A DNA stretch of 64,000 bases from Limimaricola sp. (GCF_016125575.1 NZ_WGLM01000004.1:312501-376500); one strand, 5' to 3'; shown: positions 17,888 through 27,585, counted from the stretch's first letter. Made by a program: numbers and translations. Notes: a model not told the origin generated them from the sequence alone.

Positions 17888-18477
17888 GCCAGTTTTGCCA
17901 TCAGCGCGGCGTGGCGGCGGGTGTAATCGTCGCGCACCTCGCGCGGCGGGCGCAGGCGGATTTGCAGCTTTTCGGCCAATGCAGGGTCTGGTTTGCCAAA
18001 GAAGCGGTCGGCCTCGGCACGGGTGAACCCGGCGATCTGGGTCGCCTCCAGCCAGGCGCTGATCTTGTCGGCTGACTTGATCTGCCGCTTGATCGTTGCC
18101 GGGATCTGCGCGGGCAGGCCAAAGCGGATATGCACCGCCGCCGCCAGCCGTTCGTCCAGCGCGCCGTAAGACGGGCCGACCGCCGCCTTCACCGGGCTGA
18201 TCATGTCGCCGATCACGTATTCGGGCGCGTCATGCAGCAGCGCGGCCAGCCGCCACTTTGCCGGCGCGGCGGGGTGGCGTAGTCCAAAGATCTCTTCCAC
18301 CAGCAGCGAATGCTCGGCCACCGAATAGGCAAAATCACCCCGCGTCTGGCCGTTCCAGCGCGCCACGAAGGCCAGGCCATGCGCGATATCCTCAACCTCG
18401 ATATCCATCGGCGTCGGGTCCAGCAGGTCCAGCCGCCGTCCCGAAAGCATGCGTTGCCAGGCGCGAGGCTGTTTCAT
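17884..18477 (-). CDS. HD-domain phosphohydrolase (YfbR-like 5'-nucleotidase family)
   Basis: 197 residues from the ATG at 18477; the longer antisense frame through ahcY is spurious. The metal-binding HD pattern is present: H in AEHSLLVEE, HD in LLHDAPEYV, and a later D in KSADKISAW. Relatives include E. coli YfbR, which removes phosphate from deoxynucleoside monophosphates, but members close to this one are described only as HD family hydrolases. It is convergent with regA (stops overlap by three to four bases) and divergent from ahcY. Confidence 0.85.
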   Translation of the reverse strand: MKQPRAWQRMLSGRRLDLLDPTPMDIEVEDIAHGLAFVARWNGQTRGDFAYSVAEHSLLVEEIFGLRHPAAPAKWRLAALLHDAPEYVIGDMISPVKAAVGPSYGALDERLAAAVHIRFGLPAQIPATIKRQIKSADKISAWLEATQIAGFTRAEADRFFGKPDPALAEKLQIRLRPPREVRDDYTRRHAALMAKLA

Positions 18478-18585
18478 GGCGCTTCCTTTCGTCGTCGCGA
18501 CCCTAGGGGACCAGCCCCGCCATTGTCGAGAATGCCCCCCGGTGCTATCTGATCGACCGACTGAAAGTTCAAGGAGAACGGCGCC

Positions 18586-19986
18586 ATGCCGAAGGATTAC
18601 ATCGTCAAGGACATCGAGCTGGCCGCGTTCGGGCGCAAGGAGCTGGACATCGCCGAAACTGAAATGCCGGGCCTGATGGCCCTGCGCGAGGAATACGGCG
18701 CCAAGCAGCCCCTGAAAGGCGCAAAAATCGCGGGATCGTTGCACATGACGATCCAGACCGCCGTGCTGATCGAAACGCTCAAGGCGCTGGGCGCCGACGT
18801 GCGCTGGGCCTCTTGCAACATCTTCTCGACGCAGGACCATGCCGCGGCCGCCATCGCTGCAGGCGGCACGCCGGTTTTCGCCATCAAAGGTGAATCGCTG
18901 GAAGACTATTGGTCCTATACCGACAAGATCTTTCAGTTCGGGGGCGAGGGCGGCACCTGCAACATGATCCTCGACGACGGCGGCGATGCCACGATGTACG
19001 TCCTGCTTGGCGCCCGCGTCGAAGAGGGTGAAAAAGACCTGATCGAAGTTCCGACAAGCGAAGAAGAGGTCTGCCTTTTCAACCAGATCAAGAAGCGCCT
19101 TGCGGCCACACCCGGCTGGTTCGTGCGCCAGCGTGCGGCGATCCGCGGCGTGTCCGAGGAGACGACGACAGGCGTGCACAGGCTCTATGACCTGCACAAG
19201 AAGGGCCAGCTGCACTTCCCGGCGATCAACGTGAACGACAGCGTCACCAAGTCGAAGTTCGACAACAAATATGGCTGCAAGGAATCGCTGGTTGACGGTA
19301 TCCGCCGCGCCACCGACACGATGATGGCCGGCAAGGTGGCCGTCGTCTGTGGCTATGGCGACGTGGGCAAGGGCTCGGCGGCCAGCCTGCGCGGCGCCGG
19401 CGCCCGCGTGAAGGTGACCGAGGTCGACCCGATCTGCGCGCTGCAGGCCGCCATGGATGGCTACGAGGTGACGCTGCTGGAAGACGAGGTGAAGACCGCC
19501 GACATCTTTATCACCACCACCGGCAACAAGGATGTCATCCGCATCGAGCATATCCGCGAGATGAAGGACATGGCGATCGTCGGAAACATCGGCCACTTCG
19601 ACAACGAGATCCAGGTTGCCGCGCTGAAGAACCACAAGTGGACCAATATCAAGGACCAGGTGGACATGATCGAGATGCCCTCGGGCAACCGTATCATCCT
19701 GCTGTCCGAAGGCCGCCTGCTGAACCTTGGCAACGCGACCGGCCATCCGTCCTTCGTGATGTCGGCCAGCTTTACCAACCAGGTGCTGGCGCAGATGGAG
19801 TTGTGGACCAAGGGCGATGAGTATAAGCCCGGCGTCTACATCCTGCCCAAGCACCTTGATGAAAAGGTCGCGCGCCTGCACCTAAAGCGGATCGGTGTAA
19901 AGCTGACCGAACTGCGAAAAGAGCAGGCCGACTACATCGGCGTGACGGTCGACGGGCCATTCAAGCCCGAGCATTACCGGTACTAA
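18586..19986 (+). CDS. ahcY: S-adenosylhomocysteine hydrolase
   Basis: 466 residues. Substrate and NAD-binding features are clear: [14 protein letters not shown] near the N-terminus, TTTGVHRLY, the [13 protein letters not shown] loop and the C-terminal FKPEHYRY. The enzyme splits S-adenosylhomocysteine to homocysteine and adenosine, removing the product of methyltransferases. An AAGGAG ribosome site precedes the ATG. The link to the reg locus is conserved in Rhodobacter. A hairpin lies about 10 bases after the stop. Confidence 0.97.
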   Translation: MPKDYIVKDIELAAFGRKELDIAETEMPGLMALREEYGAKQPLKGAKIAGSLHMTIQTAVLIETLKALGADVRWASCNIFSTQDHAAAAIAAGGTPVFAIKGESLEDYWSYTDKIFQFGGEGGTCNMILDDGGDATMYVLLGARVEEGEKDLIEVPTSEEEVCLFNQIKKRLAATPGWFVRQRAAIRGVSEETTTGVHRLYDLHKKGQLHFPAINVNDSVTKSKFDNKYGCKESLVDGIRRATDTMMAGKVAVVCGYGDVGKGSAASLRGAGARVKVTEVDPICALQAAMDGYEVTLLEDEVKTADIFITTTGNKDVIRIEHIREMKDMAIVGNIGHFDNEIQVAALKNHKWTNIKDQVDMIEMPSGNRIILLSEGRLLNLGNATGHPSFVMSASFTNQVLAQMELWTKGDEYKPGVYILPKHLDEKVARLHLKRIGVKLTELRKEQADYIGVTVDGPFKPEHYRY

Positions 19987-19995
19987 TCCGTCGCT

Positions 19996-20020
19996 GGGGG
20001 CGGGGCAAAGCCTCGCCCCT
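19996..20020 (+). terminator. Hairpin after ahcY, probable terminator
   Basis: GGGCGGGGC and GCCTCGCCC pair over nine positions (one G-T) around an AAA loop, starting about ten bases after the ahcY stop. Only a short CTTCC follows, so this is a weak or factor-assisted terminator. The rest of the gap to the tRNA gene (20021-20156) shows no other feature. Confidence 0.5.
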
Positions 20021-20156
20021 TCCGGCACGGCCGTCGCGCCCGCGCATCCGCCGGCCTCCCGACAACACTCGGCGGCAGGTCAAGGACAAAACCACGAAAG
20101 ACAGCACTGTCCGACCAGCCCGAAGGCTGCGAAAACGTCGTATTTGCTTGAAAAAG

Positions 20157-20232
20157 TGGTGCCGCTGAAGGGACTCGAACCCCCGACCCCATCATTACGA
20201 ATGACGTGCTCTACCAGCTGAGCTACAGCGGC
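20157..20232 (-). tRNA. tRNA-Thr, anticodon CGT
   Basis: 76 bases including an encoded CCA end. On the minus strand the acceptor stem GCCGCTG pairs with CAGCGGC, the D arm is GCTC...GAGC, the anticodon loop is TTCGTAA (anticodon CGT, reading ACG), and the T loop is TTCGAGT. ACG is a frequent threonine codon in this GC-rich genome. It is also a substrate class for the t6A modification made with TsaD and TsaE, both encoded in this window. Confidence 0.97.
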
Positions 20233-20250
20233 ACTGTTCTGGTAGGCGCC

Positions 20251-20279
20251 CTCCTACGGCGCGGCCCATGCTTCGTCAA
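20251..20279 (-). promoter_or_regulatory. Putative promoter of tRNA-Thr
   Basis: On the minus strand TTGACG (20274-20279) and TAGGAG (20251-20256) are 17 bases apart, about 20 bases upstream of the tRNA 5' end. The -35 element is strong and the -10 element weak, as is common for stable-RNA promoters of Rhodobacteraceae. Confidence 0.45.
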
Positions 20280-20301
20280 GCCCGCCCTGTCGGGTAGGCC
20301 G

Positions 20302-21777
20302 TCATGGCCGCTTTTCGTTGGCCTCATCAGGGTCTGGCGGAAGGACCTCGGTGGTGTTGGGGGCCGCGTCGTTTGGTGTTTCGGGCGCGTCGCCGGGGGC
20401 CGGGCCGCCGACGATCAGCGGCAGCATCTCTGCGCCCGCCGGCATGCTGACATCGGACTTCGGCGGCGCCGACCATGACAGCGTGTCAAAGCCGTGGCAG
20501 TTTGCGCAAACCGGCACCCAGGCGGGATGGATGTTGTGGCACTTGCCGCAGATCCATTGCGGCCCGCGCGGCGCGGTCAGCGCTTTTGTCAGCCAGCCGC
20601 GTACCACGGCATCATCGGCGCCCTGCCCACGCTCGACCGCCGCCATCAGGGTCAGGCTGCGCGCAGTCGGATCCTTTTCGACCAGATCGGCGATGGCGCG
20701 GCGCGCCTCGGGGAAATCCTCGGCCGCGATGTTCAATTCAGCCAGCAGCATCCGGGTTTCAGGATGATCGGGATTAATCTTGGTCAGCGCGCGGAACCGC
20801 TTCAGCCGGTCCTTGGGCGACTCGTCGGGCGCGATCTCGGCAAACGCGGCGGCGAGGTCGGGATGGGGCTGTGCTGTCCAGGCCTTTGCGAGGATACGCT
20901 GCGCAAAGCGGGTGTTGCCATCGGCAATATAGCTGCGCGCGGCCATAGTGGCGGCGGGTATCAGGTCTGGCGAAAGCTTGTTGGCCTCGATCGCCTGTTC
21001 GCGCTGCTCGATCGAGGCACCATCGGCCAGCACATCTTGTGCCTCTGACAATGCCAACACAGCGTCACGCCGCCGATGCACGTCCCGCGGCAAATATCCG
21101 GCCTTCAGCTTGGCAGCGAGCGTGGCGCGGGCGCCTTGCCAGTCGCCTTTCTCGGCCTGCAATTGTAGCAGGACATCCTGCGTGTCCTCGTGTTTCGGCT
21201 TCAGTTCCAGCGCCTTCTGGGCAAGCGCCAGCGCAGTGTCTTTCTCGCCTGCGTCAAGCCGCTGCTTCATCAGGCCACGGATACCGACGAAACGGGTCCT
21301 GTCATCTTCCAGCAGGCGCTTGTAGGTTTCCTCGGCCTTGGCCCTGTCTCCGACCAGTTCGGCGGCCTGCGCAGCCAGCAGTGTCGTCAGCTCAGGCTTT
21401 TCAAGGTAACGTTCGGCTTTGGTCGCCTTGGCCAGCGCCAGATGCCCTTCGCCAAGCGCAAGCGCCATCATGCCTTCCGACAGGGCCTGGTAACCCTTTC
21501 GCTCGCGGTTGCGGCTGAAATAGCGAGAAATCGCGGTTTCATCGCCATTGAGGAAGTTGAAAGTCGCAACCAGCAGGCCCAACAACTTCAGCCCGACCCA
21601 GACCAAAACGACCAGCGCCAGCAACCCGGCCACCACTTCCAATGGCGACAGACTCACCTCGATGCCCGCGAAGGTGATCGTTGCGCCCCCTTGCAGGTCT
21701 GAAAGGTGCACGGCGCCGTATGTCATCGCCGTTACGGCCGCCACGAAAGCAAGGATTTTGATCAGGGACCAGAGCAT
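20302..21777 (-). CDS. hemY: HemY-like membrane TPR protein with a C-terminal CXXC pair
   Basis: 491 residues from MLWSLIKILAF at 21777. Two N-terminal membrane segments (about 4-22 and 40-62) match the HemY_N domain, and a long helical TPR region follows (about 95-400). HemY proteins are associated with late haem synthesis steps, but the biochemical role is unresolved. Near the C-terminus CGKCH and CANCH are ten residues apart, which looks like a small zinc ribbon similar to the rubredoxin-type ending of LapB/YciM. It lies 10 bases after mic60 on the same strand, the classic alphaproteobacterial pair. Confidence 0.88.
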   Translation of the reverse strand: MLWSLIKILAFVAAVTAMTYGAVHLSDLQGGATITFAGIEVSLSPLEVVAGLLALVVLVWVGLKLLGLLVATFNFLNGDETAISRYFSRNRERKGYQALSEGMMALALGEGHLALAKATKAERYLEKPELTTLLAAQAAELVGDRAKAEETYKRLLEDDRTRFVGIRGLMKQRLDAGEKDTALALAQKALELKPKHEDTQDVLLQLQAEKGDWQGARATLAAKLKAGYLPRDVHRRRDAVLALSEAQDVLADGASIEQREQAIEANKLSPDLIPAATMAARSYIADGNTRFAQRILAKAWTAQPHPDLAAAFAEIAPDESPKDRLKRFRALTKINPDHPETRMLLAELNIAAEDFPEARRAIADLVEKDPTARSLTLMAAVERGQGADDAVVRGWLTKALTAPRGPQWICGKCHNIHPAWVPVCANCHGFDTLSWSAPPKSDVSMPAGAEMLPLIVGGPAPGDAPETPNDAAPNTTEVLPPDPDEANEKRP

Positions 21778-21787
21778 CGGCGTGCCT

Positions 21788-23185
21788 TCAGTTCGCGTTG
21801 AGGGAGGTTGCAATGGCGCCCGCGGCGGCCAATGCGGCGGCGCGTGCCTTTGCCTTGGTGGTCCAGTCGGCCAATGTCGCCTTGGCCACGTCGGGCAATG
21901 TGTCGATCTCGGCCAGCGCGTCGGTCAGGTGGCCGGCGCCAAGGTCGGCCTGTACGCGCGACAGCATGGAATCGGTGTCATTGCCCGGCTGCGGCGTTAC
22001 CGAGCGGATGTTGAGCTGACTGCGCAGGAAGCTCATGAAGGCGCCGCCGCCCTCGCCGGAAACCCCCGCACGCCGGGCAGCGGCAAGCGCCTCGCGCGCC
22101 AGCGGCGGAAAGGCATCTTGCAGGCTGGCCAGCGTCGGCACGCCGCTATCGGCGACCGCGCTTAGCGCTTCGGGGATCGGCTGATCGATGGACTGACCAA
22201 GATCGGACAGAATGGCAGCGAAGGGCGTGCCGCTGTCGAGCGCGGCCTGCACCTGCGCCAGCGCCGCCTTGGCTGCCGCCTGTTTAGCGGCGGCGGCGGC
22301 GTCGGCCTGAACGGCGGCTGCCTGTTGCTGGGCCTGCTGTAATTGCGCCTGCGCGTTTGCTGCCACCTGTTCAAGGCTCGTCTTTTGCGCGGCAACTTCG
22401 TCTTTCAGCGCCTGAAGCTCTTTTTGGTAGGCGGCGACGGCGGCATCGGCAAAGGTGCCATCGCCCGCCGGGATCTTCTCCAGCGCCGCAACGCGGGCAT
22501 CAAGCGCGTCAATCTTGCCCGAAATGTCCTGTTGCAGCGCATCGATCTGCCCGGAGGTGTCGCTGCCCAGAGTCTGCAACTTCTGTTCCAGCGGGCCAAG
22601 ATCCGTGGGGGGCGGCAGTGCGGCAAGCTGATCGTTCAGCGCGGCGATATCTGCCTTCTGCGTTGCCACTTCGTCGGCCAATTGCCCAACGCGCGAGGTC
22701 AGGTCGGCCAGCCCTTGTTGCTGTCCCAGATAGGCCGCGCCAAAGCCGATGGCTCCGGCCAGAACTCCGCCCACCAAAAGAGGCACCACGCTGCCGCGTC
22801 TGGGCGGCGGCGGGGCACGGCTTTCGGTCCGCGGTGGCTCTGCGGCGGGCTGTGGCGCCGGTGGCTCCTCCGACAAAAGCGGTTCTGGCTCTGCCGCGTC
22901 GTCCGCGATCGTATCTTCGGGCGGGCTCTCGGATGTCCCGTCGGCCGAATCGTCTTTGGGCAGAGTGGCCGCGTCAGATTCTGCTGCGGTCTCAATCACA
23001 GGTTCGGATTGGGCGGGGGCGGCCACCGACGGAGTGTCCGGTGACGTCTCGGAAACATCCACCTCCGTTGCCGTCGCTTCGACGACTTCGTCAAGCGGTT
23101 CGGATGCCGAGGTGGCTGCCTCTTCGGCAGGTTTCGCAGCCTTGGCCCGTGCCCTTGTACGGCTGGTTGCAGGTGTCTTGACCAC
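21788..23185 (-). CDS. mic60: Mitofilin-domain protein, alphaproteobacterial Mic60
   Basis: 465 residues. A long acidic, proline- and alanine-rich N-terminal segment (1-130) precedes one transmembrane helix (about 132-153), a coiled-coil region (about 160-320) and a C-terminal mitofilin-like domain (about 350-465). This order and the location just upstream of hemY match the bacterial Mic60 homologues known to bend membranes; in phototrophic relatives they shape intracytoplasmic membranes and in mitochondria they form crista junctions. The call rests on architecture and synteny; the sequence itself is weakly conserved. Confidence 0.87.
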   Translation of the reverse strand: MVKTPATSRTRARAKAAKPAEEAATSASEPLDEVVEATATEVDVSETSPDTPSVAAPAQSEPVIETAAESDAATLPKDDSADGTSESPPEDTIADDAAEPEPLLSEEPPAPQPAAEPPRTESRAPPPPRRGSVVPLLVGGVLAGAIGFGAAYLGQQQGLADLTSRVGQLADEVATQKADIAALNDQLAALPPPTDLGPLEQKLQTLGSDTSGQIDALQQDISGKIDALDARVAALEKIPAGDGTFADAAVAAYQKELQALKDEVAAQKTSLEQVAANAQAQLQQAQQQAAAVQADAAAAAKQAAAKAALAQVQAALDSGTPFAAILSDLGQSIDQPIPEALSAVADSGVPTLASLQDAFPPLAREALAAARRAGVSGEGGGAFMSFLRSQLNIRSVTPQPGNDTDSMLSRVQADLGAGHLTDALAEIDTLPDVAKATLADWTTKAKARAAALAAAGAIATSLNAN

Positions 23186-23293
23186 GTCTCACCTCGTTCA
23201 TCCTGCGCAGCAAAGCCCGACTGGCCCGCAAGGGCCGAGGACCCGCGTGGCGCCCGATCGTCCGGAAAAGCCTAGACCGCTTGTCGCCCGGCC

Positions 23294-24013
23294 TCAAGCG
23301 ATGCGCGCATCCCCCAGCAACTTGCGCCAAAGCGCCGCCGTTGCTGCTGCCATCGCAGGCGCATCGGGACGGGCGGCAATCGCGATTTCCACGTTGGGTA
23401 TTGCCGCGGCCGCCGTGGCAACTGTTTGGCTGATTGCAACAAGATGAAGTGGCGCCTGACCGCCTTGCGCTGCGTCGGCCAAGGCCGCAGCGCCGCGTGC
23501 TGAAAAAAGCGGCACCAGAACAGGCATCGCACCGGCCATGGCCGCACGTGCCGCGCTGGTGAGTGGCTGTTGGACCTGCCGATAGACGATGACCTCGTCA
23601 CAAGTCAGACCCGCTTCGCCCAGTTTGTCGGCCAGCGGCGCGGATACATCCTCGCCCCGCAAGTATAGCAGCCGTCCTTTCGGCGCCTCTTGAAGGATCA
23701 TCTCTAGAAGTTTGGCCGCATCGCCATCGGCGGAGCGCGGGACCAGGCCTGCCTCGTTTGCCGCCTGTGCGGTACGCGCGCCAACGCAATAGGCCGGCAG
23801 GCCCGTCAAACCCAACGCGCCCGCCCGTCGTGCCGCATTTTCCGATGTGAGCACCAGTGCTGCAGGCGACGGGCCGGTCCATTTGGCCTCAAGGGGGGCG
23901 ATGGCCGTCAAAGGTGAGATCAGGGCACTTGGTGCAGCCCCCAGTTCCGCGGTCACTTCGTCCAGAAACCGCTGTGCTGCTGGCTCTGGCCGAGTGATCA
24001 GAAGGATCGGCAT
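23294..24013 (-). CDS. hemD: Uroporphyrinogen-III synthase
   Basis: 239 residues from [16 protein letters not shown] at 24013; the open frame upstream lies antisense to tsaD and is spurious. TRPEP at the start, [11 protein letters not shown], and the middle [15 protein letters not shown] match the weakly conserved HemD family. The enzyme cyclises hydroxymethylbilane to uroporphyrinogen III for haem, bacteriochlorophyll and cobalamin. It is followed at 108 bases by mic60 and hemY, and is divergent from tsaD. Confidence 0.92.
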   Translation of the reverse strand: MPILLITRPEPAAQRFLDEVTAELGAAPSALISPLTAIAPLEAKWTGPSPAALVLTSENAARRAGALGLTGLPAYCVGARTAQAANEAGLVPRSADGDAAKLLEMILQEAPKGRLLYLRGEDVSAPLADKLGEAGLTCDEVIVYRQVQQPLTSAARAAMAGAMPVLVPLFSARGAAALADAAQGGQAPLHLVAISQTVATAAAAIPNVEIAIAARPDAPAMAAATAALWRKLLGDARIA

Positions 24014-24106
24014 GAACGGCCCTCGTCCGCTGTGGCATCGCAAGCAGCATTGTTTGCGGCCCACCGCGATGTTACCTGCCGGGACTACAGGCGCAACCGG
24101 GACCGC

Positions 24107-25201
24107 ATGACCGACGACCGCATCATCCTCGGCATCGAAAGCAGCTGCGACGATACCGCTGCGGCGGTGGTGCGTGGCCGCCCCGGTGCGGCCAACGTCC
24201 TGTCCAGTGTCGTGATGGGGCAAGCCGAGTTGCACGCGGCCTTTGGCGGCGTTGTTCCCGAGATCGCCGCGCGCGCCCATGTCGAAAAGCTCGACATCGC
24301 CGTCGAACGCGCACTGACCGAGGCGGAAGTTGGCTTGAATGCGCTCGATGCTATCGCGGTGACGGCGGGACCGGGACTGATCGGGGGGGTCCTGTCGGGT
24401 GTGATGCTGGCCAAGGGTCTGGCGGCGGCGACGGGTCTGCCGTTGATCGGGGTGAACCACCTTGCAGGTCATGCGCTGACACCACGGCTGACGGCAGGGC
24501 TGGAATTTCCCTACCTGTTGCTGCTGGTCTCGGGCGGTCATTGCCAATTTCTCGTCGTGCATGGACCGACGGAGTTCAGCCGGATCGGCGGCACCATCGA
24601 TGATGCGCCGGGCGAAGCGTTCGACAAGGCCGCGCGCCTGCTGGGCCTGCCGCAGCCCGGCGGCCCGTCGGTGGAGGCGACGGCGCGCGCGGGTGATCCC
24701 GGCCGTTTCACCCTGCCGCGCCCGCTGCTCGACAGGCCCGGATGCGACATGTCCTTCTCGGGGTTGAAGACGGCACTGCTGCGCGCGCGCGACAGCGTTG
24801 TTGCTGCGCAGGGCGGTCTGCATGCGGCCGATCAGGCCGATCTGGCCGCCGCGTTCCAGGCCGCCGTCACGGATATCCTGACCGAGAAATCGCGCCGCGC
24901 GCTGGATCATTACGCCGCGTTGGGCCCTGCCAGGCCTGCCTTTGCCGTCGCTGGCGGCGTGGCGGCAAACGGCCCGATCCGGGCCGCGTTGCAGGCACTC
25001 TGCGCACAAGGCGGGACGGAGTTTGTCGCGCCACCATTGGCCCTCTGCACCGATAACGGCGCGATGATCGCCTATGCCGGGCTGGAACGTGCCGCGCTGG
25101 GCCTTGCCGACGACATGACCTTGGCCGCGCGCCCGCGCTGGCCACTGGACGAAGCCAGCCCCGCAATGCTGGGTTCGGGACGAAAGGGGGCCAAGGCATG
25201 A
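24107..25201 (+). CDS. tsaD: TsaD, tRNA threonylcarbamoyladenosine transferase
   Basis: 364 residues from [17 protein letters not shown] at 24107; the start in the longer frame (24032) lies within the divergent promoter region. The metal-binding histidines are in VNHLAGHAL, and [11 protein letters not shown] and the [10 protein letters not shown] loop are further signatures. TsaD transfers threonylcarbamoyl to A37 of tRNAs, working with TsaB and TsaE. The stop overlaps the gpsA start (ATGA). Confidence 0.96.
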   Translation: MTDDRIILGIESSCDDTAAAVVRGRPGAANVLSSVVMGQAELHAAFGGVVPEIAARAHVEKLDIAVERALTEAEVGLNALDAIAVTAGPGLIGGVLSGVMLAKGLAAATGLPLIGVNHLAGHALTPRLTAGLEFPYLLLLVSGGHCQFLVVHGPTEFSRIGGTIDDAPGEAFDKAARLLGLPQPGGPSVEATARAGDPGRFTLPRPLLDRPGCDMSFSGLKTALLRARDSVVAAQGGLHAADQADLAAAFQAAVTDILTEKSRRALDHYAALGPARPAFAVAGGVAANGPIRAALQALCAQGGTEFVAPPLALCTDNGAMIAYAGLERAALGLADDMTLAARPRWPLDEASPAMLGSGRKGAKA

Positions 25202-26151
25202 GCATTGCGATCCTTGGTGCTGGCGCCTTCGGGACGGCGCTGGCGGTGGTGCTGGGCCGGGCCGGGCGCAATGTCACGCTTTGGGGGCGGGGGCCGCTGC
25301 CGACCGGCAGGGCCGTGGAACTGCCGCGCCTTCCCGGTGTGGAGCTTCCGCACAGCGTCACTGTCACCAACCGGATTTCCGACGTTGCAGGGTCGCAGAC
25401 CGTATTGCTTGCCATGCCTGCGCAGGCCTTGCGCGGATTTCTGACAGAGCATGGCGCGGCGCTGCAGGCCCGCGCGATGGTGGCCTGTTGCAAGGGCCTC
25501 GACCTCAAGACGCTGGCCGGGCCGGTTGCCACCATTGCCGCAGCGCGACCCGACGTGGCGGCGGCGATCCTGACCGGGCCCAGCTTTGCCGGTGACATCG
25601 CGCGCGGCCTGCCCACCGCGCTGACGCTGGCCTGCGCAGACGAGGCCGCGGGGAAGGCCCTGCAAGAGGCCCTGTCCACGCCCACTCTGCGGCTTTACCG
25701 CACGACCGATACGCTGGGCGCTGAACTGGGCGGTGCGCTGAAAAATGTTGTCGCCATCGCGGCGGGGGCCTGCATCGGCGCGGGATTTGGCGAAAGCGCG
25801 CGGGCCGCGCTGATGACGCGCGGGTTTGCCGAGATGACCCGCGTCGCGCAGGCACTGGGCGCGCGCAACGAGACGCTTCATGGGCTGTCCGGTTTCGGTG
25901 ACCTGACGCTAACCTGCACTTCGGCGCAGTCGCGCAACTATCGCTTCGGCCTTGCGCTGGGCGAGGGGCTGGCCTTTGCGTCGGGCCAGACGGTCGAGGG
26001 GGCCGCCACCGCGGCCGCAATCGCCACGCTTGCAAAGCAACGCGGGCTGGACCTTCCCATACACGGCATTGTCGCCCCGCTTGTCGCGGGCCAAATTACT
26101 GCGGCGCAGGCCATGCAACTTTTGCTGGCCCGCCCCCTGAAGGAGGAATGA
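25198..26151 (+). CDS. gpsA: NAD(P)+-dependent glycerol-3-phosphate dehydrogenase
   Basis: 317 residues. The N-terminal Rossmann loop is [10 protein letters not shown], and the C-terminal domain has the catalytic [11 protein letters not shown] lysine and [13 protein letters not shown]. GpsA reduces dihydroxyacetone phosphate to sn-glycerol-3-phosphate, the starting point for phospholipids. The tsaD-gpsA coupling and the following YciI and EVE genes form one plus-strand operon. Confidence 0.97.
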   Translation: MSIAILGAGAFGTALAVVLGRAGRNVTLWGRGPLPTGRAVELPRLPGVELPHSVTVTNRISDVAGSQTVLLAMPAQALRGFLTEHGAALQARAMVACCKGLDLKTLAGPVATIAAARPDVAAAILTGPSFAGDIARGLPTALTLACADEAAGKALQEALSTPTLRLYRTTDTLGAELGGALKNVVAIAAGACIGAGFGESARAALMTRGFAEMTRVAQALGARNETLHGLSGFGDLTLTCTSAQSRNYRFGLALGEGLAFASGQTVEGAATAAAIATLAKQRGLDLPIHGIVAPLVAGQITAAQAMQLLLARPLKEE

Positions 26152-26154
26152 AAG

Positions 26155-26427
26155 ATGCACGTGGTCCTGATCGCCACTGACAAGCCCGATGCCCTGCAAG
26201 TCCGGCTCGACAACCGCGAGGCACACCTTGCCTACGTGGCCGAGACCGGGGTTGTCGAACTGGCCGGGCCGTTCATCGACGCCGAGGGGCGGATGACCGG
26301 CTCGATGATCCTGCTCGACGTGCCTGACATGGCTGCGGCACAGGCTTGGGCGGCGGATGATCCATACGCTCGCGCGGGCCTGTTCTCCGAAGTCACCTTG
26401 CGCACCTGGAAGAAGGTGATCGGCTGA
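26155..26427 (+). CDS. YciI family protein
   Basis: 90 residues with the YciI ferredoxin-like fold: DNREAHLAYV near 20-30 and the VPDMAAAQAWAADDPYARAG stretch near 60, where the conserved histidine and aspartate sit. YciI-like proteins are small dimeric proteins; some are dehydrochlorinase-like enzymes, most have no known reaction. It starts three bases after gpsA and its stop overlaps the next start (TGATG). Confidence 0.9.
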   Translation: MHVVLIATDKPDALQVRLDNREAHLAYVAETGVVELAGPFIDAEGRMTGSMILLDVPDMAAAQAWAADDPYARAGLFSEVTLRTWKKVIG

Positions 26428-26852
26428 TGGCCTACTGGCTGTTCAAGTCTGAACCGGACGCATGGAACTGGGACCAACAGGTGGCCAAAGGCGAGGCCGG
26501 GGAAGAGTGGCACGGCGTGCGCAATTATCAGGCGCGCAACAACATGCGCGTGATGGTGGTGGGCGATCGCGGGTTCTTCTACCACTCACGGCAAGGACTG
26601 GAAGTGGTCGGGATCGTCGAGGTCTGCGCCGCCGCGCATCCCGATAGCACCACCGATGATCCACGCTGGGACTGTGTTGATATCCGGGCGGTTGCGCCCT
26701 TGCCTCGCCCCGTGACGCTGGACGCCATCAAGGCCGACCCGCGCCTGTCCGACATGGTTCTGGTCCGTAACTCACGCCTGTCTGTGCAACCTGTCACCGA
26801 TGCGCAATGGCAGATCGTCTGTGCCTTGGGCGGGCTGGAGAAAGCTGGCTGA
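26427..26852 (+). CDS. EVE domain protein
   Basis: 141 residues covering a single EVE (PUA-like) domain: AYWLFKSEPDAW at the start, EWHGVRNYQARNNMR, and FFYHSRQGLEVVGI. EVE domains bind modified bases in nucleic acids and occur as stand-alone proteins in many proteobacteria, often in housekeeping operons, as here. The exact ligand of the bacterial stand-alone form is unresolved. It is translationally coupled to the YciI gene. Confidence 0.93.
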   Translation: MAYWLFKSEPDAWNWDQQVAKGEAGEEWHGVRNYQARNNMRVMVVGDRGFFYHSRQGLEVVGIVEVCAAAHPDSTTDDPRWDCVDIRAVAPLPRPVTLDAIKADPRLSDMVLVRNSRLSVQPVTDAQWQIVCALGGLEKAG

Positions 26853-26862
26853 AAAAGAAAAC

Positions 26863-26890
26863 GGGGGATCCGGACGATGCCGGATCCCCC
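26863..26890 (-). terminator. Strong hairpin between the EVE and DUF2853 genes
   Basis: Eleven perfect pairs, GGGGGATCCGG with CCGGATCCCCC, around a six-base loop. On the minus strand it is followed by TTTTCTTTTTC, so it fits a terminator for minus-strand transcription from DUF2853; it may also stop plus-strand transcripts from the EVE gene. Confidence 0.65.
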
Positions 26891-27021
26891 ATCTCACCCG
26901 CGCACTCCCACACGCGACATGAAATTCGGATCCTGGCCGTCCTGGCCGGTCATCTCGCAATAGGGCAAATGCCTGTTCCGAGGCAAAGCAATTGTCCAGA
27001 CAATGCAAATCGAATTGCCAG

Positions 27022-27055
27022 AAACGAAAACGCCCGCGGAGGTACCGCGGGCGTT
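27022..27055 (-). terminator. Terminator of the DUF2853 gene
   Basis: AACGCCCGCGG and CCGCGGGCGTT form eleven perfect pairs around AGGTA (27029-27055). On the minus strand TTTTCGTTT follows. It starts 25 bases after the DUF2853 stop. Confidence 0.85.
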
Positions 27056-27079
27056 AGGACTGGAGCGTTTTACGACCGA

Positions 27080-27421
27080 TCAGCTATAGACCGATTCCTT
27101 GCCGAAATGCTTGGTCAGCATGTAATAGATCACGGCGCGGTACTTGTTCCGCTCGGATTGACCGTAGGTCTTGATGACGGCGTGGATCGCGTCCATCAGC
27201 TCCGGACCGTCCTTGAGGCCCAGCTTCTTGATAAGAAAGCTGTTCTTGACGGTTTCGAGTTCTTCGGGCTGGCTGCCGGCGACGGTCGAGGCATCGGCAT
27301 TGTAGATCGCCGGGCCACAGCCGATGGTCACCTTCGTCAGAAGGTCCATGTCGGGCGTCATGTTGCACTTGGTGCGCAGGTCGTCGGCATATTTCGCGAT
27401 CAGGTCGTCTCTCTTGCCCAT
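27080..27421 (-). CDS. DUF2853 family protein
   Basis: 113 residues from the ATG at 27421, which has GGAGG seven bases upstream; an in-frame ATG at 27433 would be too close to that site. The sequence is a small helical cytosolic protein with CNMTPDMDLLTKVT and YRAVIYYMLTKHFG segments that match the DUF2853 family. Function is unknown. It is a single gene bounded by two terminators downstream and by the RND operon terminator upstream, so it probably has its own promoter in 27422-27548. Confidence 0.85.
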   Translation of the reverse strand: MGKRDDLIAKYADDLRTKCNMTPDMDLLTKVTIGCGPAIYNADASTVAGSQPEELETVKNSFLIKKLGLKDGPELMDAIHAVIKTYGQSERNKYRAVIYYMLTKHFGKESVYS

Positions 27422-27548
27422 CGGGTCCTCCATTGTGATGGCGCTACCCGTCGCGGTCTTTTTCAAGACAGGAACGGGTCTGACAATGGGCGGAAGGCTA
27501 GACCGACCTTGGATAAATGCAAACGGAAATCCGTCCGGCGCGGCCCCA

Positions 27549-27585
27549 TGAAACGCCTGCCCGCGATTGAAAACGCGGGCAGGCG
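27549..27585 (-). terminator. Terminator of the RND efflux operon
   Basis: CGCCTGCCCGCG (27554-27565) and CGCGGGCAGGCG (27574-27585) pair over 12 positions around an eight-base loop; TTT follows on the minus strand. It begins five bases after the stop of the RND permease. Confidence 0.8.

Noticed and set aside
18478-18585. A possible S-adenosylhomocysteine riboswitch upstream of ahcY
   Set aside because: The short 108-base leader shows no conserved pseudoknot-like stem arrangement that I can identify.
18498-19881. The N-terminal extension of the HD gene frame into ahcY
   Set aside because: This part is antisense to ahcY; the HD protein starts naturally at 18477.
20490-20557. A c-type cytochrome interpretation of hemY
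   Set aside because: Two CXXCH motifs ten residues apart in a TPR protein fit a zinc ribbon better; kept only as a finding to check.
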